64,000 nt of DNA, taken from positions 310,001 to 374,000 of the forward strand of contig NZ_PYAX01000008.1 of the NCBI RefSeq assembly GCF_003014735.1, written 5' to 3'. The notes below the pieces were generated by a model. That model was not told the DNA's origin. It searched no databases and worked only from the letters and a program-made list of their open reading frames with translations. Positions 25,227 to 33,577 of the stretch are shown here, piece by piece; within the stretch, counting starts at the first letter, position 1, and each line of letters starts with the position of its first letter. Made by a program: the position numbers and the translations under genes. This stretch comes from Saccharothrix carnea (GTDB taxonomy: Bacteria; Actinomycetota; Actinomycetes; Mycobacteriales; Pseudonocardiaceae).

Positions 25227-25874
25227 ATGCGTGTTCGACTCGATCCCCGTCAGTGGCCCGGCCGTGTCATCCCCGAGACCGACGCCGAGATCGACACGGC
25301 GGTCGAGGCGCTCTGCCTGCGCGCGACCTGGCCCGACGCCCACCGCGCCGCCGTGCGCCGGGTCGTCGAGCCCTGGTTCGGCGAGGGGTGGAGCGTCGAT
25401 GCCCTGCTCGCGGCGGTCGACCGCAGGCCGGACGGCACCAGGCAGGGCAGCCCGAGGAGCCGCGACCAGGTGGCGCACGACTTCCTCCGTGCGCGGCTGC
25501 GCTCGTGGTGGCAGGGGGGCGCGCGGCGTGCGCGCCCCCCGGTGGCGGGCATGACGCTGGGCGCCTGGTGGCGCATCAACCGGCGCAACGCCCGCCTGGT
25601 CGAGCCGCGTCCCCGCCGGCCGTTGAGCACGGCGGGCAGCCTGGCCCGTGAGCAGTCGCGGGAGCGGGTGCGCGCCCGGCTCAAGGATCCGGTCGAGCGG
25701 GCGCGCGAGTTGGCGCGGCGCCGGCAGGAGGTGCTGGACAGCTTGTTGGTTCCCGGGCAACGGGTTCCGACGTTCGACGACGCCCGCAAGCTGCTCGCCG
25801 ACGTGCGGCTGCCCGCGCACCCGGTGTGCACCCGGTGCGGCTGCAGGCAGGGGGTGCTGCCGAACGCCGCTTGA
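25227..25874 (+). CDS. Hypothetical protein with C-terminal Cys pair
   Basis: A 215-residue Arg-rich protein starting MRVRLDPRQWPGRVIPE after GAAGGGAGC. The middle has conserved-looking Trp motifs (WFGEGWSVDALLAAVDR; LRSWWQ; GAWWRINRRNARLV), a basic helix RERVRARLKDPVERARELARR, and the C-terminus VCTRCGCRQGVLP with a CxxCxC group that may bind a metal. The overall look suggests a nucleic-acid-binding protein, but no family is recognised. Strong G/C third-position bias supports coding. Confidence 0.75.
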   Translation: MRVRLDPRQWPGRVIPETDAEIDTAVEALCLRATWPDAHRAAVRRVVEPWFGEGWSVDALLAAVDRRPDGTRQGSPRSRDQVAHDFLRARLRSWWQGGARRARPPVAGMTLGAWWRINRRNARLVEPRPRRPLSTAGSLAREQSRERVRARLKDPVERARELARRRQEVLDSLLVPGQRVPTFDDARKLLADVRLPAHPVCTRCGCRQGVLPNAA

Positions 25875-26075
25875 CACGTCCTTAGTCTGTGGTTCCCGAC
25901 ACGGTGATCTCGGCCGACGGGTCGTGTGCTCTCGGGTCGAGCTGGTGGCATCGACGTCCTGACTGGCGGGTGCGACGCCCGCGGTGCCCGCCTTGCCCGC
26001 CGAGCTGTGCGCGGCCTGTCGTGACGCGTCCGGTCGACGTCCCTGTTCCGCAAGCTGTGGCCGTAGGAGTTGGCA

Positions 26076-26876
26076 GTGTCCTGGTTGTTCACCATCGTCC
26101 TGTGCGTGGCGGCGTTCCTGGCGGGCGCGGCGGTCGTCTGGCTGCGCCTCAACCCGACCATCGTCGACCTGCGCTCCCGCCTCGACCAGCCGTCCACCGA
26201 ACCCGAGCCCAAGTCCGCCAACGCTGACGACACCGCCGTCGCTCCCATCGTCGTCGCGGCGCCGGAGCCCGTGGCCGTGACGGAGCCCGCGGCGGAGGAG
26301 CCGAAGGCCGCCCAGGAGCCTGAGGTCGCTGCCGAGCCCGAGATCGCCGCCGAGTCCGAGATCGTCGCGGAGCCCGAGGTCGCTGCCGAGCCCGTGATCG
26401 TCGCGGAGCCCGAGGTCGTGGAGCCGAAGGCCGCCGAGAAGCCCGAGGTCGCCGCCGAGCCCGTCGCTGCCGAATCCGAGGTCGCTGCCGAACCCCTGGC
26501 CGCCGCTGAGCCGGAAGCGCCGCCGGCCGCCGAGCCCGTCGCCGCCGAAGCCGAGCCCGAGCCCGAGGTCGAGCAGCCGGTCGCGGTGCCGGTCGCTGTT
26601 GCCGAGCCGGTCGTGGTCGAGCCGGTCGCTGTTGCCGAGCCGGTCGCGGTCGAGCCGGTCGCCGTTGTCGAGCCGGTAGTGGTCACCGAGCCGGTTGCCG
26701 CGCGGCAGTCGCTGGAGGTCAAGGCGAACTCCAAGTCGATGATCTTCCACACCCCGGACTCGCCGTACTACAAGCGCATGAAGGGCGACGTCACGTTCCG
26801 CTCGGTCGCCGAGGCCGAGCAGGCCGGCTACACCCAGTGGACCCCGAAGTCGAAGGTCGCCTCGTCCGCCCGCTGA
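26076..26876 (+). CDS. Membrane-anchored low-complexity (AEPEV repeat) protein with sunset-like domain
   Basis: About 266 residues from GTG after TAGGAG. An N-terminal membrane helix (LFTIVLCVAAFLAGAAVVWL) is followed by about 145 residues of A/E/P/V repeats (units such as AAEPEV and AVAEPV; nt 26270-26705). The C-terminal 40 residues, IFHTPDSPYYKRMKGDVTFR then EAEQAGYTQW, resemble the sunset domain found at the ends of actinobacterial proteins. The repeat arm likely spans an envelope layer or acts as a spacer. Function unknown. Confidence 0.8.
   Translation: MSWLFTIVLCVAAFLAGAAVVWLRLNPTIVDLRSRLDQPSTEPEPKSANADDTAVAPIVVAAPEPVAVTEPAAEEPKAAQEPEVAAEPEIAAESEIVAEPEVAAEPVIVAEPEVVEPKAAEKPEVAAEPVAAESEVAAEPLAAAEPEAPPAAEPVAAEAEPEPEVEQPVAVPVAVAEPVVVEPVAVAEPVAVEPVAVVEPVVVTEPVAARQSLEVKANSKSMIFHTPDSPYYKRMKGDVTFRSVAEAEQAGYTQWTPKSKVASSAR
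26270..26705 (+). repeat. Coding tandem repeats (AEPEV-type)
   Basis: Degenerate 15-18-bp units such as GCCGAGCCCGAGGTC recur across this part of the membrane-anchored gene and encode the A/E/P/V arm. Such arrays vary in copy number between strains by slippage. Confidence 0.75.
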
Positions 26877-26959
26877 GCCGGCCCGTCCGGGCCAATCATG
26901 GGGTGCCTTCAGGTGAATAGGGTTGCACCGGCCGGGTATCCACCGGTCGGGGTGACGCC

Positions 26960-27739
26960 ATGCCAACGCGAGACCGCAGGCTCGGAGCCGGCGGGGTGAC
27001 CGCGTTCGCGCTGCACCGCACGGACGTCGACGGCGCGGCCGTGGTCCGCCCGGCCGGTCGGCTCGACCTGACCACCTACCGCGAGCTGCGCGACGGGCTG
27101 CTCAAGTGCGCGGTGGACGAGCCGACCGCCGTCATCGTGCGCCTGGACGACGGTTTCGAGTGCGCCACGCCCGTGTTCCTGTCGGTCTTCGCCACGGTGT
27201 GGCTGCGGGTGGCGGAGTGGCCGGGCGTGCCGCTGATGCTGGTCGGTGAGTCGTCCGGTCACCGCCGCGCGCTCGCGAGCAGTAGCCGCAGCGGCGGCGG
27301 GGTCGGCGCGGTGCCGCGGTTCACCGGGCTGCGCGCCGCCCTGGCCGCCGTCGAACGACCGCCCGAACGCACCCGCGACGAGATGCAGCTGCCCGACGAG
27401 CTGATCAGCGGCCTGCTGGCGCGGGAGTTCGTCCGCGAGGTCTGCGAGCGCCGGAGCGTCACCCACTTCGTCCACAACGCGGTCACGGTGGCCACCGAAC
27501 TGGTGGAGAACGCCGTCCGCCACGCCCGCTCCGCGCCAGTGCTGCGCCTGGAACTGCGTGGCCACCGACTGACCATCGCCGTGCGCGACGAGAGCCCGGA
27601 ACCGCCCAGGGAACCGAAACCCGAACCACTGCGGCCCCGCGGCTGGGGCCTCACGATCGTGTCGGCACTGAGCCGCACGTGGGGCTGCTACCCGTGGCCA
27701 CGCGGCGGCAAGGTGGTCTGGGCCGTCCTGGACGACTAG
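26960..27739 (+). CDS. STAS plus HATPase (RsbW-like anti-sigma) fusion protein
   Basis: A 259-residue protein. Residues about 15-115 look like a divergent STAS domain (VRPAGRLDLTTYRELRDGLL). Residues 135-258 form a GHKL ATPase of the RsbW/SpoIIAB type: VTVATELVENAVRHAR is the N box and LRPRGWGLTIVSALS the G box. It would bind ATP and control an anti-anti-sigma or sigma factor. The neighbouring STAS protein at 27756-28103 (convergent) is a plausible partner. Confidence 0.85.
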   Translation: MPTRDRRLGAGGVTAFALHRTDVDGAAVVRPAGRLDLTTYRELRDGLLKCAVDEPTAVIVRLDDGFECATPVFLSVFATVWLRVAEWPGVPLMLVGESSGHRRALASSSRSGGGVGAVPRFTGLRAALAAVERPPERTRDEMQLPDELISGLLAREFVREVCERRSVTHFVHNAVTVATELVENAVRHARSAPVLRLELRGHRLTIAVRDESPEPPREPKPEPLRPRGWGLTIVSALSRTWGCYPWPRGGKVVWAVLDD

Positions 27740-27755
27740 CGCGGCACCCGATCGG

Positions 27756-28103
27756 TCAACTCGCCTCGCTCACCGCCGCCACGATCGTGAAGTGGCCGGT
27801 GAGGTCGGTCAGCGCCAACGGCTGCAGCACGGCCTTCGCGGTCGCCACCAACCGCAGCTCCGCGCCCGCCGCCGCGCACTCCGCCTGCAGCGCGATGAGC
27901 AGGTTGATCCCCGTCGACCCGAGGAACGTCACGCCGGAGAGGTCGAGGATCAGGACCCGGCTCGCGTCGCCGACCCTGGGCCGGACGTACTCCTCCACCA
28001 CCGGCACCGTCGCCATGTCGAGCTCACCCGCCACGGCGACGACCACCACGCCCGCGGACACCTCGCGCGTCGCGAGAGTGACGGCCTCGGTGAAATCCTC
28101 CAT
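27756..28103 (-). CDS. STAS-domain anti-anti-sigma factor
   Basis: A 115-residue STAS protein: VVVVAVAGELDMATVP and ILDLSGVTFLGSTGINLLI, in which the Ser of GSTG is the site phosphorylated by RsbW-type kinases. It would release a sigma factor when unphosphorylated. The start is ATG at 28103 (MEDFTEAVT); a longer upstream frame is not needed for the domain. It lies convergent to the STAS-HATPase gene. Confidence 0.9.
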   Translation of the reverse strand: MEDFTEAVTLATREVSAGVVVVAVAGELDMATVPVVEEYVRPRVGDASRVLILDLSGVTFLGSTGINLLIALQAECAAAGAELRLVATAKAVLQPLALTDLTGHFTIVAAVSEAS

Positions 28104-28247
28104 GTCCACCCCTGGGTGTGGTCGGCAGCGCGCGGCTGTCTGCTCAACCGCGTCCAGCCTAGGCCCAGGGGAACTGTGAGCGCCCGTCAGGACCGGTGCG
28201 ACTCCTCCACCGACCCCGACGAGCCCCATCCGGGGGCGGCGCGGGAC

Positions 28248-29249
28248 TCAGCCGACCACGCGCCGGATGACGTCGACCGGTCCGATGGACTCGATGTCCT
28301 GGACCTTCACGGGCGCGTTCTCGGTCGAGGCGTGCACCGCGCGCAGCCCGTCGATCGCCATCGCCACGTGCGACTGGCCCGAGTAGTAGATGATCAGGTC
28401 ACCGGCCTTCACCTCGTTGCGCGACACCGAGCGGCCGATGGTGGCCTGGCCGTACGTGGTGCGCGGGATCGAGATGCCGACTGACCGGTACGCCGCCTGC
28501 ATGAGGCTGGAGCAGTCCCACGAGTTGGGGCCGTTGGAGCCGTAGACGTAGGGCTTGCCGCGCTGCGACAGGGCGAACGCCAACGCTTCGCCGGCCTTGC
28601 CCGGGGGCACCGGGATGGCGCTCATGTCGCCCTTGTTGTTCAAGATCGCCCGGTCGGCCGCGCTCAGCGAGCGGTAGGCCTCGCGCGCCTCGGTGATCTG
28701 CCCGTCCAGCGCGGCCTTGCGCTGGTCGATGTCGGTGATCGCCTGGTTCGCGGCACCGGCGGCCTCGGTGGCCCGGCGGGCCGCGTCGTTGGCCAGGTCG
28801 ACGGCCTCGCCGAGCCCCTGCAACGCCTCCGCGTTGTCGCCCGCCAGCACGCCGAGCGCGGACATGCGGTTGAGGAAGTCCTGCTGCGAGTCGCTGACCA
28901 GCAGGGCGGACAGCTGGCTGAACCGCGCGCCCTCGAACGAGGCCTCGGTGAGCAGGTCGACCTGGCCGCGCAACGCCTCCTGCGCCTGCTGCGCCGCGGT
29001 GAGGTCGCGGTTGGCCTGGTCCAGCGAGCCTTGGGCGTTGGACAACGCCTCCTGCGCCCGCAGGTGCTCTTCGTTGAGCGTCTCGGCCTCGTGGGAGAGG
29101 TCGTTGTACTTCTTCAACGCCTCGGAGGCGTTGGGCGCCTCGGGGTCCGCGGCGGCCTGGGGGAGGGGCATCGCGGCGCCGAGCAGCGCGGAGACGGCGG
29201 TCGCCGTCAGGGCTGCGCGGACGGTGCGCTGAGCGGATTTCGACGCCAC
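28248..29249 (-). CDS. Secreted NlpC/P60 peptidoglycan endopeptidase (RipA/RipC-like)
   Basis: A 333-residue protein with a signal peptide (ALTATAVSALLGAAMPLPQ AAAD). Residues 40-205 are a long coiled coil (HEAETLNEEHLRAQEALSNA and similar). The C-terminal NlpC/P60 domain carries the catalytic Cys in NSWDCSSLMQAAY, the His in QSHVAMAIDG and a third residue in AVHASTENAPV. It cleaves peptide cross-links (D-iGlu-mDAP) in the wall during growth or division. The start is GTG 29249. Confidence 0.93.
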   Translation of the reverse strand: MASKSAQRTVRAALTATAVSALLGAAMPLPQAAADPEAPNASEALKKYNDLSHEAETLNEEHLRAQEALSNAQGSLDQANRDLTAAQQAQEALRGQVDLLTEASFEGARFSQLSALLVSDSQQDFLNRMSALGVLAGDNAEALQGLGEAVDLANDAARRATEAAGAANQAITDIDQRKAALDGQITEAREAYRSLSAADRAILNNKGDMSAIPVPPGKAGEALAFALSQRGKPYVYGSNGPNSWDCSSLMQAAYRSVGISIPRTTYGQATIGRSVSRNEVKAGDLIIYYSGQSHVAMAIDGLRAVHASTENAPVKVQDIESIGPVDVIRRVVG

Positions 29250-29366
29250 GGTTCGCGCAATCCTCCTTGAGCCGGGTGGGGCCCGAACGGGTCACCCCCG
29301 CCCAGGTCTCGGACAGGTTACGGAACCCGCCGGCGCTCGTCCATAAGGGGTCCTCTTCCCGCCGGT

Positions 29367-29717
29367 TCAGGCGACGGCGGCGGAGTGCGTGAACTCGCCC
29401 GCGCGAACGCCGCGCAGGAACATCTCCCATTCCCCGCGCGTGTAGCGCAACGCGGTGCCATCGTGGCGGGCGCGGAGGATCACGCCGCCGCTCGGGGCGG
29501 GCAGGACCGCCAACACGCCGTCCGCGTCGACCGAACCCGCCCGCAGCTGCCCGAGGAAGCCGTCCCACCGCACCGCGTCGAGGGTGATCACCGGGCCGCT
29601 TCCCCGGTCCTTGGTGTCCCGCACCAGGACCACGTCACCGTCGAACCGGACCTCGACGCAATCACCCGACGCCGTGCTGAAGCTGCTCTTGAACCAGGCC
29701 GAGGGGGTGTTGGGCAT
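29367..29717 (-). CDS. DUF397 domain protein
   Basis: A 116-residue protein. WFKSSFSTASGDCVEVRFDG and VRDTKDRGSGPVITL form the DUF397 domain; a second half-copy (TRGEWEMFLRGVRAGEF) follows. DUF397 proteins are encoded next to XRE/DUF5753 regulators in Streptomyces-like bacteria (whiJ/abaA-type loci) and are thought to antagonise or cofactor them. Its ATG overlaps the stop of the XRE gene by one base (TGATG), as expected for that pair. Confidence 0.93.
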   Translation of the reverse strand: MPNTPSAWFKSSFSTASGDCVEVRFDGDVVLVRDTKDRGSGPVITLDAVRWDGFLGQLRAGSVDADGVLAVLPAPSGGVILRARHDGTALRYTRGEWEMFLRGVRAGEFTHSAAVA

Positions 29718-30589
29718 CAGTACCGCTCCATCTCGTGGTAGACCGCGTCGATGAACTCGCGCGAGTCGCGGTCGTCGAGCGCTCGGTCGAACGTGTCCGC
29801 GAAGCTCGCCGTCGATTCGAGTATCACTTGACGCTTGTCGATGATGACACCGCTGATCGCGGTCTCCTGGTACATCACATCGCCGAGCCTGTTGGAACGA
29901 AAGGAAAGGATCTTCAACGCGGCGCCGAGCAGCGGGTGCGCCCCGGCCTTGAACGGGATGACGCGGACGCGGACGTGATCACCCATCCGGTCCAGGACTT
30001 CCAGCACGTGGGCCAGTTGTCCTTGCATGACGCCGGGATCGCCCACCCGCTGCCGCAATGCGGCTTCACCGAGCACGACGTCGAGCCGCAACGGGTCGTC
30101 GGCCGCCAGCCGGACCTGGCGCGCCAGCCGGGTTTCCAGTCGCGGGCCGACGTCGACCGGCCGGATGTAAGGAGTTCCGGCCCGCATCACGGCCCTCGCG
30201 TAGTCGGCGGTCTGGAGCAACCCGGGGATGAGGTCGGGCGCGTACTCGCAGACCTTCTCCGCGCCCGCTTCCAAGCCCAGCAACCGCAGGAAGTCGTCGG
30301 AGTAGAGACGGGCGTAGTCGTACCACCATTCGCGCCGCTCGGTCTGCGCCCGCAGCGCTTCGAGGTCGGCGCGCTCGTCGTCCGGCAGCTCGTACGCGTC
30401 GGCGAGGTCACCGAGCTTCGCCGCCGTGAGACGGCGCTTGCCGGACTCGATCGCGGACAGGTTCGTGCCGCCGATGCCGGTCGTCTTGCCGACCGCCGCC
30501 GCCGTGAGCCCGAGCCGCTCCCGGTGTTCGCGCAGCCTCAGCCCGAGTTCCCACGCCTGCACCGTGCTGGAGATCGGGCCGTCGCCCAT
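29717..30589 (-). CDS. XRE-family regulator with DUF5753 ligand-type domain
   Basis: A 290-residue regulator. Residues about 14-70 are an HTH_3 fold (LRLREHRERLGLTAAAVGKT, TNLSAIESGKRRLT). Residues about 95-275 match DUF5753 (YDYARLYSDDFLRLLGLE, IPGLLQTADYARAV, VRVIPFKAGAHP). It is coupled to the DUF397 gene. Starts at ATG 30589; the larger open frame upstream overlaps the divergent gene and is a shadow. Confidence 0.93.
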   Translation of the reverse strand: MGDGPISSTVQAWELGLRLREHRERLGLTAAAVGKTTGIGGTNLSAIESGKRRLTAAKLGDLADAYELPDDERADLEALRAQTERREWWYDYARLYSDDFLRLLGLEAGAEKVCEYAPDLIPGLLQTADYARAVMRAGTPYIRPVDVGPRLETRLARQVRLAADDPLRLDVVLGEAALRQRVGDPGVMQGQLAHVLEVLDRMGDHVRVRVIPFKAGAHPLLGAALKILSFRSNRLGDVMYQETAISGVIIDKRQVILESTASFADTFDRALDDRDSREFIDAVYHEMERY

Positions 30590-30645
30590 GTCCCTCGTCC
30601 TGTCGATCCGTGGTCGCAGTGACACAGAGCGTAGCGACCGGGCAC

Positions 30646-30681
30646 TCGATTGATGAATCGACACTTCGATAAGTATCAAGA
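30646..30681. promoter_or_regulatory. Two small dyads between divergent XRE genes
   Basis: TCGATT-GATG-AATCGA (30646-30661) and a second imperfect dyad CTTCGATAAGTATCAAG (30664-30680) lie in the AT-rich gap between the two regulator genes. They are candidate binding sites for one or both regulators. Confidence 0.35.
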
Positions 30682-30724
30682 TAGCTTCGTCACCAGAGAC
30701 CTCTCCGCCGAAGGTGATCACTTG

Positions 30725-31264
30725 ATGGAACGTAAGCCCGCGCTGCGCAGCCGCCTGCTCGGCCTGGAACTGCGCCGGGTCCGCGAGGCCAACGGCCTGA
30801 CCGTGGCCGAACTCGCCTCCCGCGCGCAGCAGTCCGCGGAGCGGATCCGGGAACTGGAGAACGGCGTCGCCGCGTCGCCGACACCCGACCCGACGCTGTG
30901 GTGCGCCTGGGGCACCGAGGCGACGAGCGTGATCAACGTGCTGTGCCGCACCGCCGAGCGGATCGACATCCTCGCGCCGCTGGGCCTCAACCCGGTCTTC
31001 GAACGGCTCGACCCCCGGCGCAGCACGGTGTACGTCCTCGAAGGCACCGTCGTCGACCGCGCCGACGTCACCGTCCGCGTGATCCCGCGCAGCGCCGGGT
31101 ACTGCCCCGGCGTCGAGCACCCGCTGACCCGGTTCGTGCTCGCGAAGGGCCCGGCCGTGATCTTCTACGCCTACCTGCACCGCGCGATGTTCACCGAGGA
31201 ACCGCGCCACCTCCGGTCGGCGGAGGAGCTGTTCGGCCGACTGGCCGCACTGGCGTGCGCCTAG
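30725..31264 (+). CDS. Short XRE-family regulator
   Basis: A 179-residue protein. Residues 8-60 are an HTH_3 fold (GLELRRVREANGLTVAELAS, RAQQSAERIRELENG). The remaining part (VINVLCRTAERIDILAP; FVLAKGPAVIFYAYLHRAMF) resembles the end of DUF5753 regulators but is far shorter than the usual 280 residues. ATG 30725 is preferred; ATG/TTG codons near 30650 would add a poorly coding leader. It is divergent from the XRE/DUF397 pair and may compete for the same sites. Confidence 0.8.
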   Translation: MERKPALRSRLLGLELRRVREANGLTVAELASRAQQSAERIRELENGVAASPTPDPTLWCAWGTEATSVINVLCRTAERIDILAPLGLNPVFERLDPRRSTVYVLEGTVVDRADVTVRVIPRSAGYCPGVEHPLTRFVLAKGPAVIFYAYLHRAMFTEEPRHLRSAEELFGRLAALACA

Positions 31265-32151
31265 TGCCGTGACGGGACCGGTGACAGTCCGGTGAGGTCC
31301 GTCCGCCCGCCGGGGTGGCGCACCGCGCGACCCGCGGCGGCGGTGGCCAGCCTGCCCGCGTCCTCCGGGTCGTCACCGCGCACCAACGCCACCGTCAGCG
31401 CGGCCACGAACGCGTCACCGCCGCCAGTCGGGTCCACGACCTCCTCGTCGGTCAACGGGATCACCGCCGAGTCCTCGCCCCACGTCAGCACGTTCGCCTC
31501 GCCCGGCACCTCCAGCGCCACCACCGAGGGCCCGCGGGCCAGCAGCTCGCGCCCCGCCCGGACGGCCGCGTCCGTCCCCGTGATCGACCGCCCGGTCAAC
31601 GCCTCCGCCTCGCCGTGGTCGGCGCGCACCGCGTCGGCCGCGGCCAGCAGTTCGGCCGCACGCCCGTCCGGCGCCCCGTCCAGCACGACCAGCCCGCTCG
31701 CGGCGCGGACCGCCGCCAGTGCCGCCTCCGCGGGCTGCTCCAGCTGCACGACCACGGCGTCCGCGCCGGCCAGCGTCGCCGCGGCGGCCCGCACGTCCTG
31801 CGCCGTCACCAGGGTCGCCGTGGGGATGTCCATCAGGTACCGGTACTCCCCGTCGCACACGACGTCGACGATCAGGGCCGTCCGGCTGCCCTCCCGGCAC
31901 ACCACCGCGGTCGTCGCTACGCCGTCCGCGTCGAGCCGCTCCACCAGCAGGCGGCCCTCCCGGTCGTCCCCGACGACGCCGACCAGCGCGGCCGTTGCGC
32001 CGAGCTGCCTGGTGCCCCGCGCGATGTTCGAGCCCTTGCCGCCGAGCATTTCGCGACGTTCCCCGACCACCGCCCGACCACCGGGTTCGGGCACCTCCGG
32101 CACCGTCAAGACCAGGTCACGGGCTATCTGACCGACCACCGCGATCCGCAT
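31261..32151 (-). CDS. PfkB-family carbohydrate kinase
   Basis: A 296-residue ribokinase-like protein. The N-terminal PfkB motif is MLGGKGSNIARGTRQLGA and the C-terminal signature DPTGGGDAFVAALTVAL contains the catalytic Asp. It phosphorylates a sugar or nucleoside; the substrate (ribose, fructose 1-phosphate, tagatose) cannot be set from sequence. The start MRIAVVGQIARD at 32151 is preferred over GTG 32175. It is divergent from the LPMO gene and shares the intergenic region that contains the CebR-type operator. Confidence 0.92.
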   Translation of the reverse strand: MRIAVVGQIARDLVLTVPEVPEPGGRAVVGERREMLGGKGSNIARGTRQLGATAALVGVVGDDREGRLLVERLDADGVATTAVVCREGSRTALIVDVVCDGEYRYLMDIPTATLVTAQDVRAAAATLAGADAVVVQLEQPAEAALAAVRAASGLVVLDGAPDGRAAELLAAADAVRADHGEAEALTGRSITGTDAAVRAGRELLARGPSVVALEVPGEANVLTWGEDSAVIPLTDEEVVDPTGGGDAFVAALTVALVRGDDPEDAGRLATAAAGRAVRHPGGRTDLTGLSPVPSRH

Positions 32152-32226
32152 GGTCGAGCGGTACCCGGTGGCCACCAGTTGAAACGGGTCGTTGACGTGG
32201 CGTCACCGGTAATGCGATCGTAATTC

Positions 32227-32240
32227 TGGGAGCGCTCCCA
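32227..32240. promoter_or_regulatory. CebR-type operator
   Basis: TGGGAGCGCTCCCA, a perfect 14-bp palindrome (16 bp with flanking C/G), 44 bp before the LPMO start. It is identical to the site of CebR, the Streptomyces repressor of cellulose-utilisation genes that releases DNA on binding cellobiose/cellotriose. None of the three LacI genes in this window looks like CebR, so the repressor is probably encoded elsewhere. Confidence 0.85.
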
Positions 32241-32284
32241 GTCCGTGGTTTCACAGATCACCGTCGATCTGAAGGAGAAGGTCC

Positions 32285-33577
32285 TTGCGACTCAAGCGCT
32301 TTGGGGCGTTGGCCGTGGCCGCGCTCGGTATCGTCGGTGTGACCAGCGTTTTCGTCCAGAGCGGCGTAGCGGTGGCGCACGGGTCGATGACGTACCCCCC
32401 AAGCCGCACCTACGCCTGCTACGAAGACGGCAGGATCGGTGGCGGCGGCGGTGACCTGAACCCGACGAACCCGGCGTGCGTCGCCGCGGTGCAGCTCGGT
32501 GGCAAGCAGCCGCTGTGGGACTGGTACGGCAACCTGATCAGCCAGGCGGCCGGCAAGCACCGCGAGATCATCGCCGACGGCGACCTGTGCGGGCCCACCA
32601 CCAAGTACGACGCCTACAACCTGGCCCGCAACGACTGGCCGGTGACCACGCTGCAGGCCGGCGCGCGGATCAACTTCAAGTACAACGCCTGGGCTCCCCA
32701 CCCGGGTCGCTGGGACCAGTACGTGACCCGGGACGGCTTCGACGTCACGCAGCCGCTGAAGTGGTCCGACCTGGAGCCGGTGCCGTTCGACAGCATCACC
32801 AACCCGCCGCTGGGCAGCGGCGAGTACTCCTGGACCGGCACCCTGCCCAACAAGTCCGGCCGCCACATCATCTACTCGATCTGGCAGCGCAACGACAGCC
32901 CCGAGGCGTTCTACAGCTGCTCGGACGTGGTCTTCAGCGGCGGCAACACCGGCGGTGACACCCAGGCGCCCACGGCACCGGGCACGCCCACCGCGACCGC
33001 CACGGCCACCTCGGTGTCGTTGAGCTGGGCCGCGGCTTCGGACAACACCGGCGTCAGCGGCTACACGGTCTACCGGGAGGCGGGCGCCACCGACGTGTCG
33101 GTCGCGACCTCCACCGGCACCACGGCGACCGTCACCGGGCTGACCGCGGACACCGCGTACCAGTTCTACGTGGTGGCGCGGGACGCGGCGGGCAACACCT
33201 CGGCGCCGTCCGCGGTGGTGTCGGTGCGCACCAGCACGGGTGGCGGCACGACGCCGGGCGCCTGCGCGGTGACCTACAGCGTGCCCAGCCAGTGGTCCGG
33301 CGGCTTCACCGCGAACGTGTCGGTGAAGAACACGGGCACCAGCGCGGTCAGCGCGTGGCAGCTGGCCTGGGACGTCCCCGCGGGTCAGGGGATCAGCCAG
33401 GCGTGGTCGGCCGAGGTCGCCGTCGCGGCGGGCAAGGCGACCGCGAAGGGTGCGAGCTGGAACCAGAACATCCAGCCGGGCCAGACGGTGAGCTTCGGGT
33501 TCAACGGCACGTCGCAGGGGACGCCCGCGAACCCGACGTCGTTCGCCCTCAACGGCGCAGCCTGCGCCGCGGCCTGA
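32285..33577 (+). CDS. Secreted lytic polysaccharide monooxygenase (AA10-FnIII-CBM2)
   Basis: A 430-residue multidomain protein starting at TTG, supported by AAGGAGAAGG. Signal peptide residues 1-31; the mature N-terminus is His32 (AHGSMTYPP), the first half of the copper histidine brace, and His139 (NAWAPHPGRW) is the second. The AA10 domain spans about 32-222, FnIII about 230-318 and CBM2 about 325-430 (starts CAVTYSVPSQWSGGF). It oxidatively cleaves cellulose or chitin; the CBM2 and CebR operator favour cellulose. Translation is coupled to the following lipoprotein gene (TGATG). Confidence 0.95.
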   Translation: MRLKRFGALAVAALGIVGVTSVFVQSGVAVAHGSMTYPPSRTYACYEDGRIGGGGGDLNPTNPACVAAVQLGGKQPLWDWYGNLISQAAGKHREIIADGDLCGPTTKYDAYNLARNDWPVTTLQAGARINFKYNAWAPHPGRWDQYVTRDGFDVTQPLKWSDLEPVPFDSITNPPLGSGEYSWTGTLPNKSGRHIIYSIWQRNDSPEAFYSCSDVVFSGGNTGGDTQAPTAPGTPTATATATSVSLSWAAASDNTGVSGYTVYREAGATDVSVATSTGTTATVTGLTADTAYQFYVVARDAAGNTSAPSAVVSVRTSTGGGTTPGACAVTYSVPSQWSGGFTANVSVKNTGTSAVSAWQLAWDVPAGQGISQAWSAEVAVAAGKATAKGASWNQNIQPGQTVSFGFNGTSQGTPANPTSFALNGAACAAA

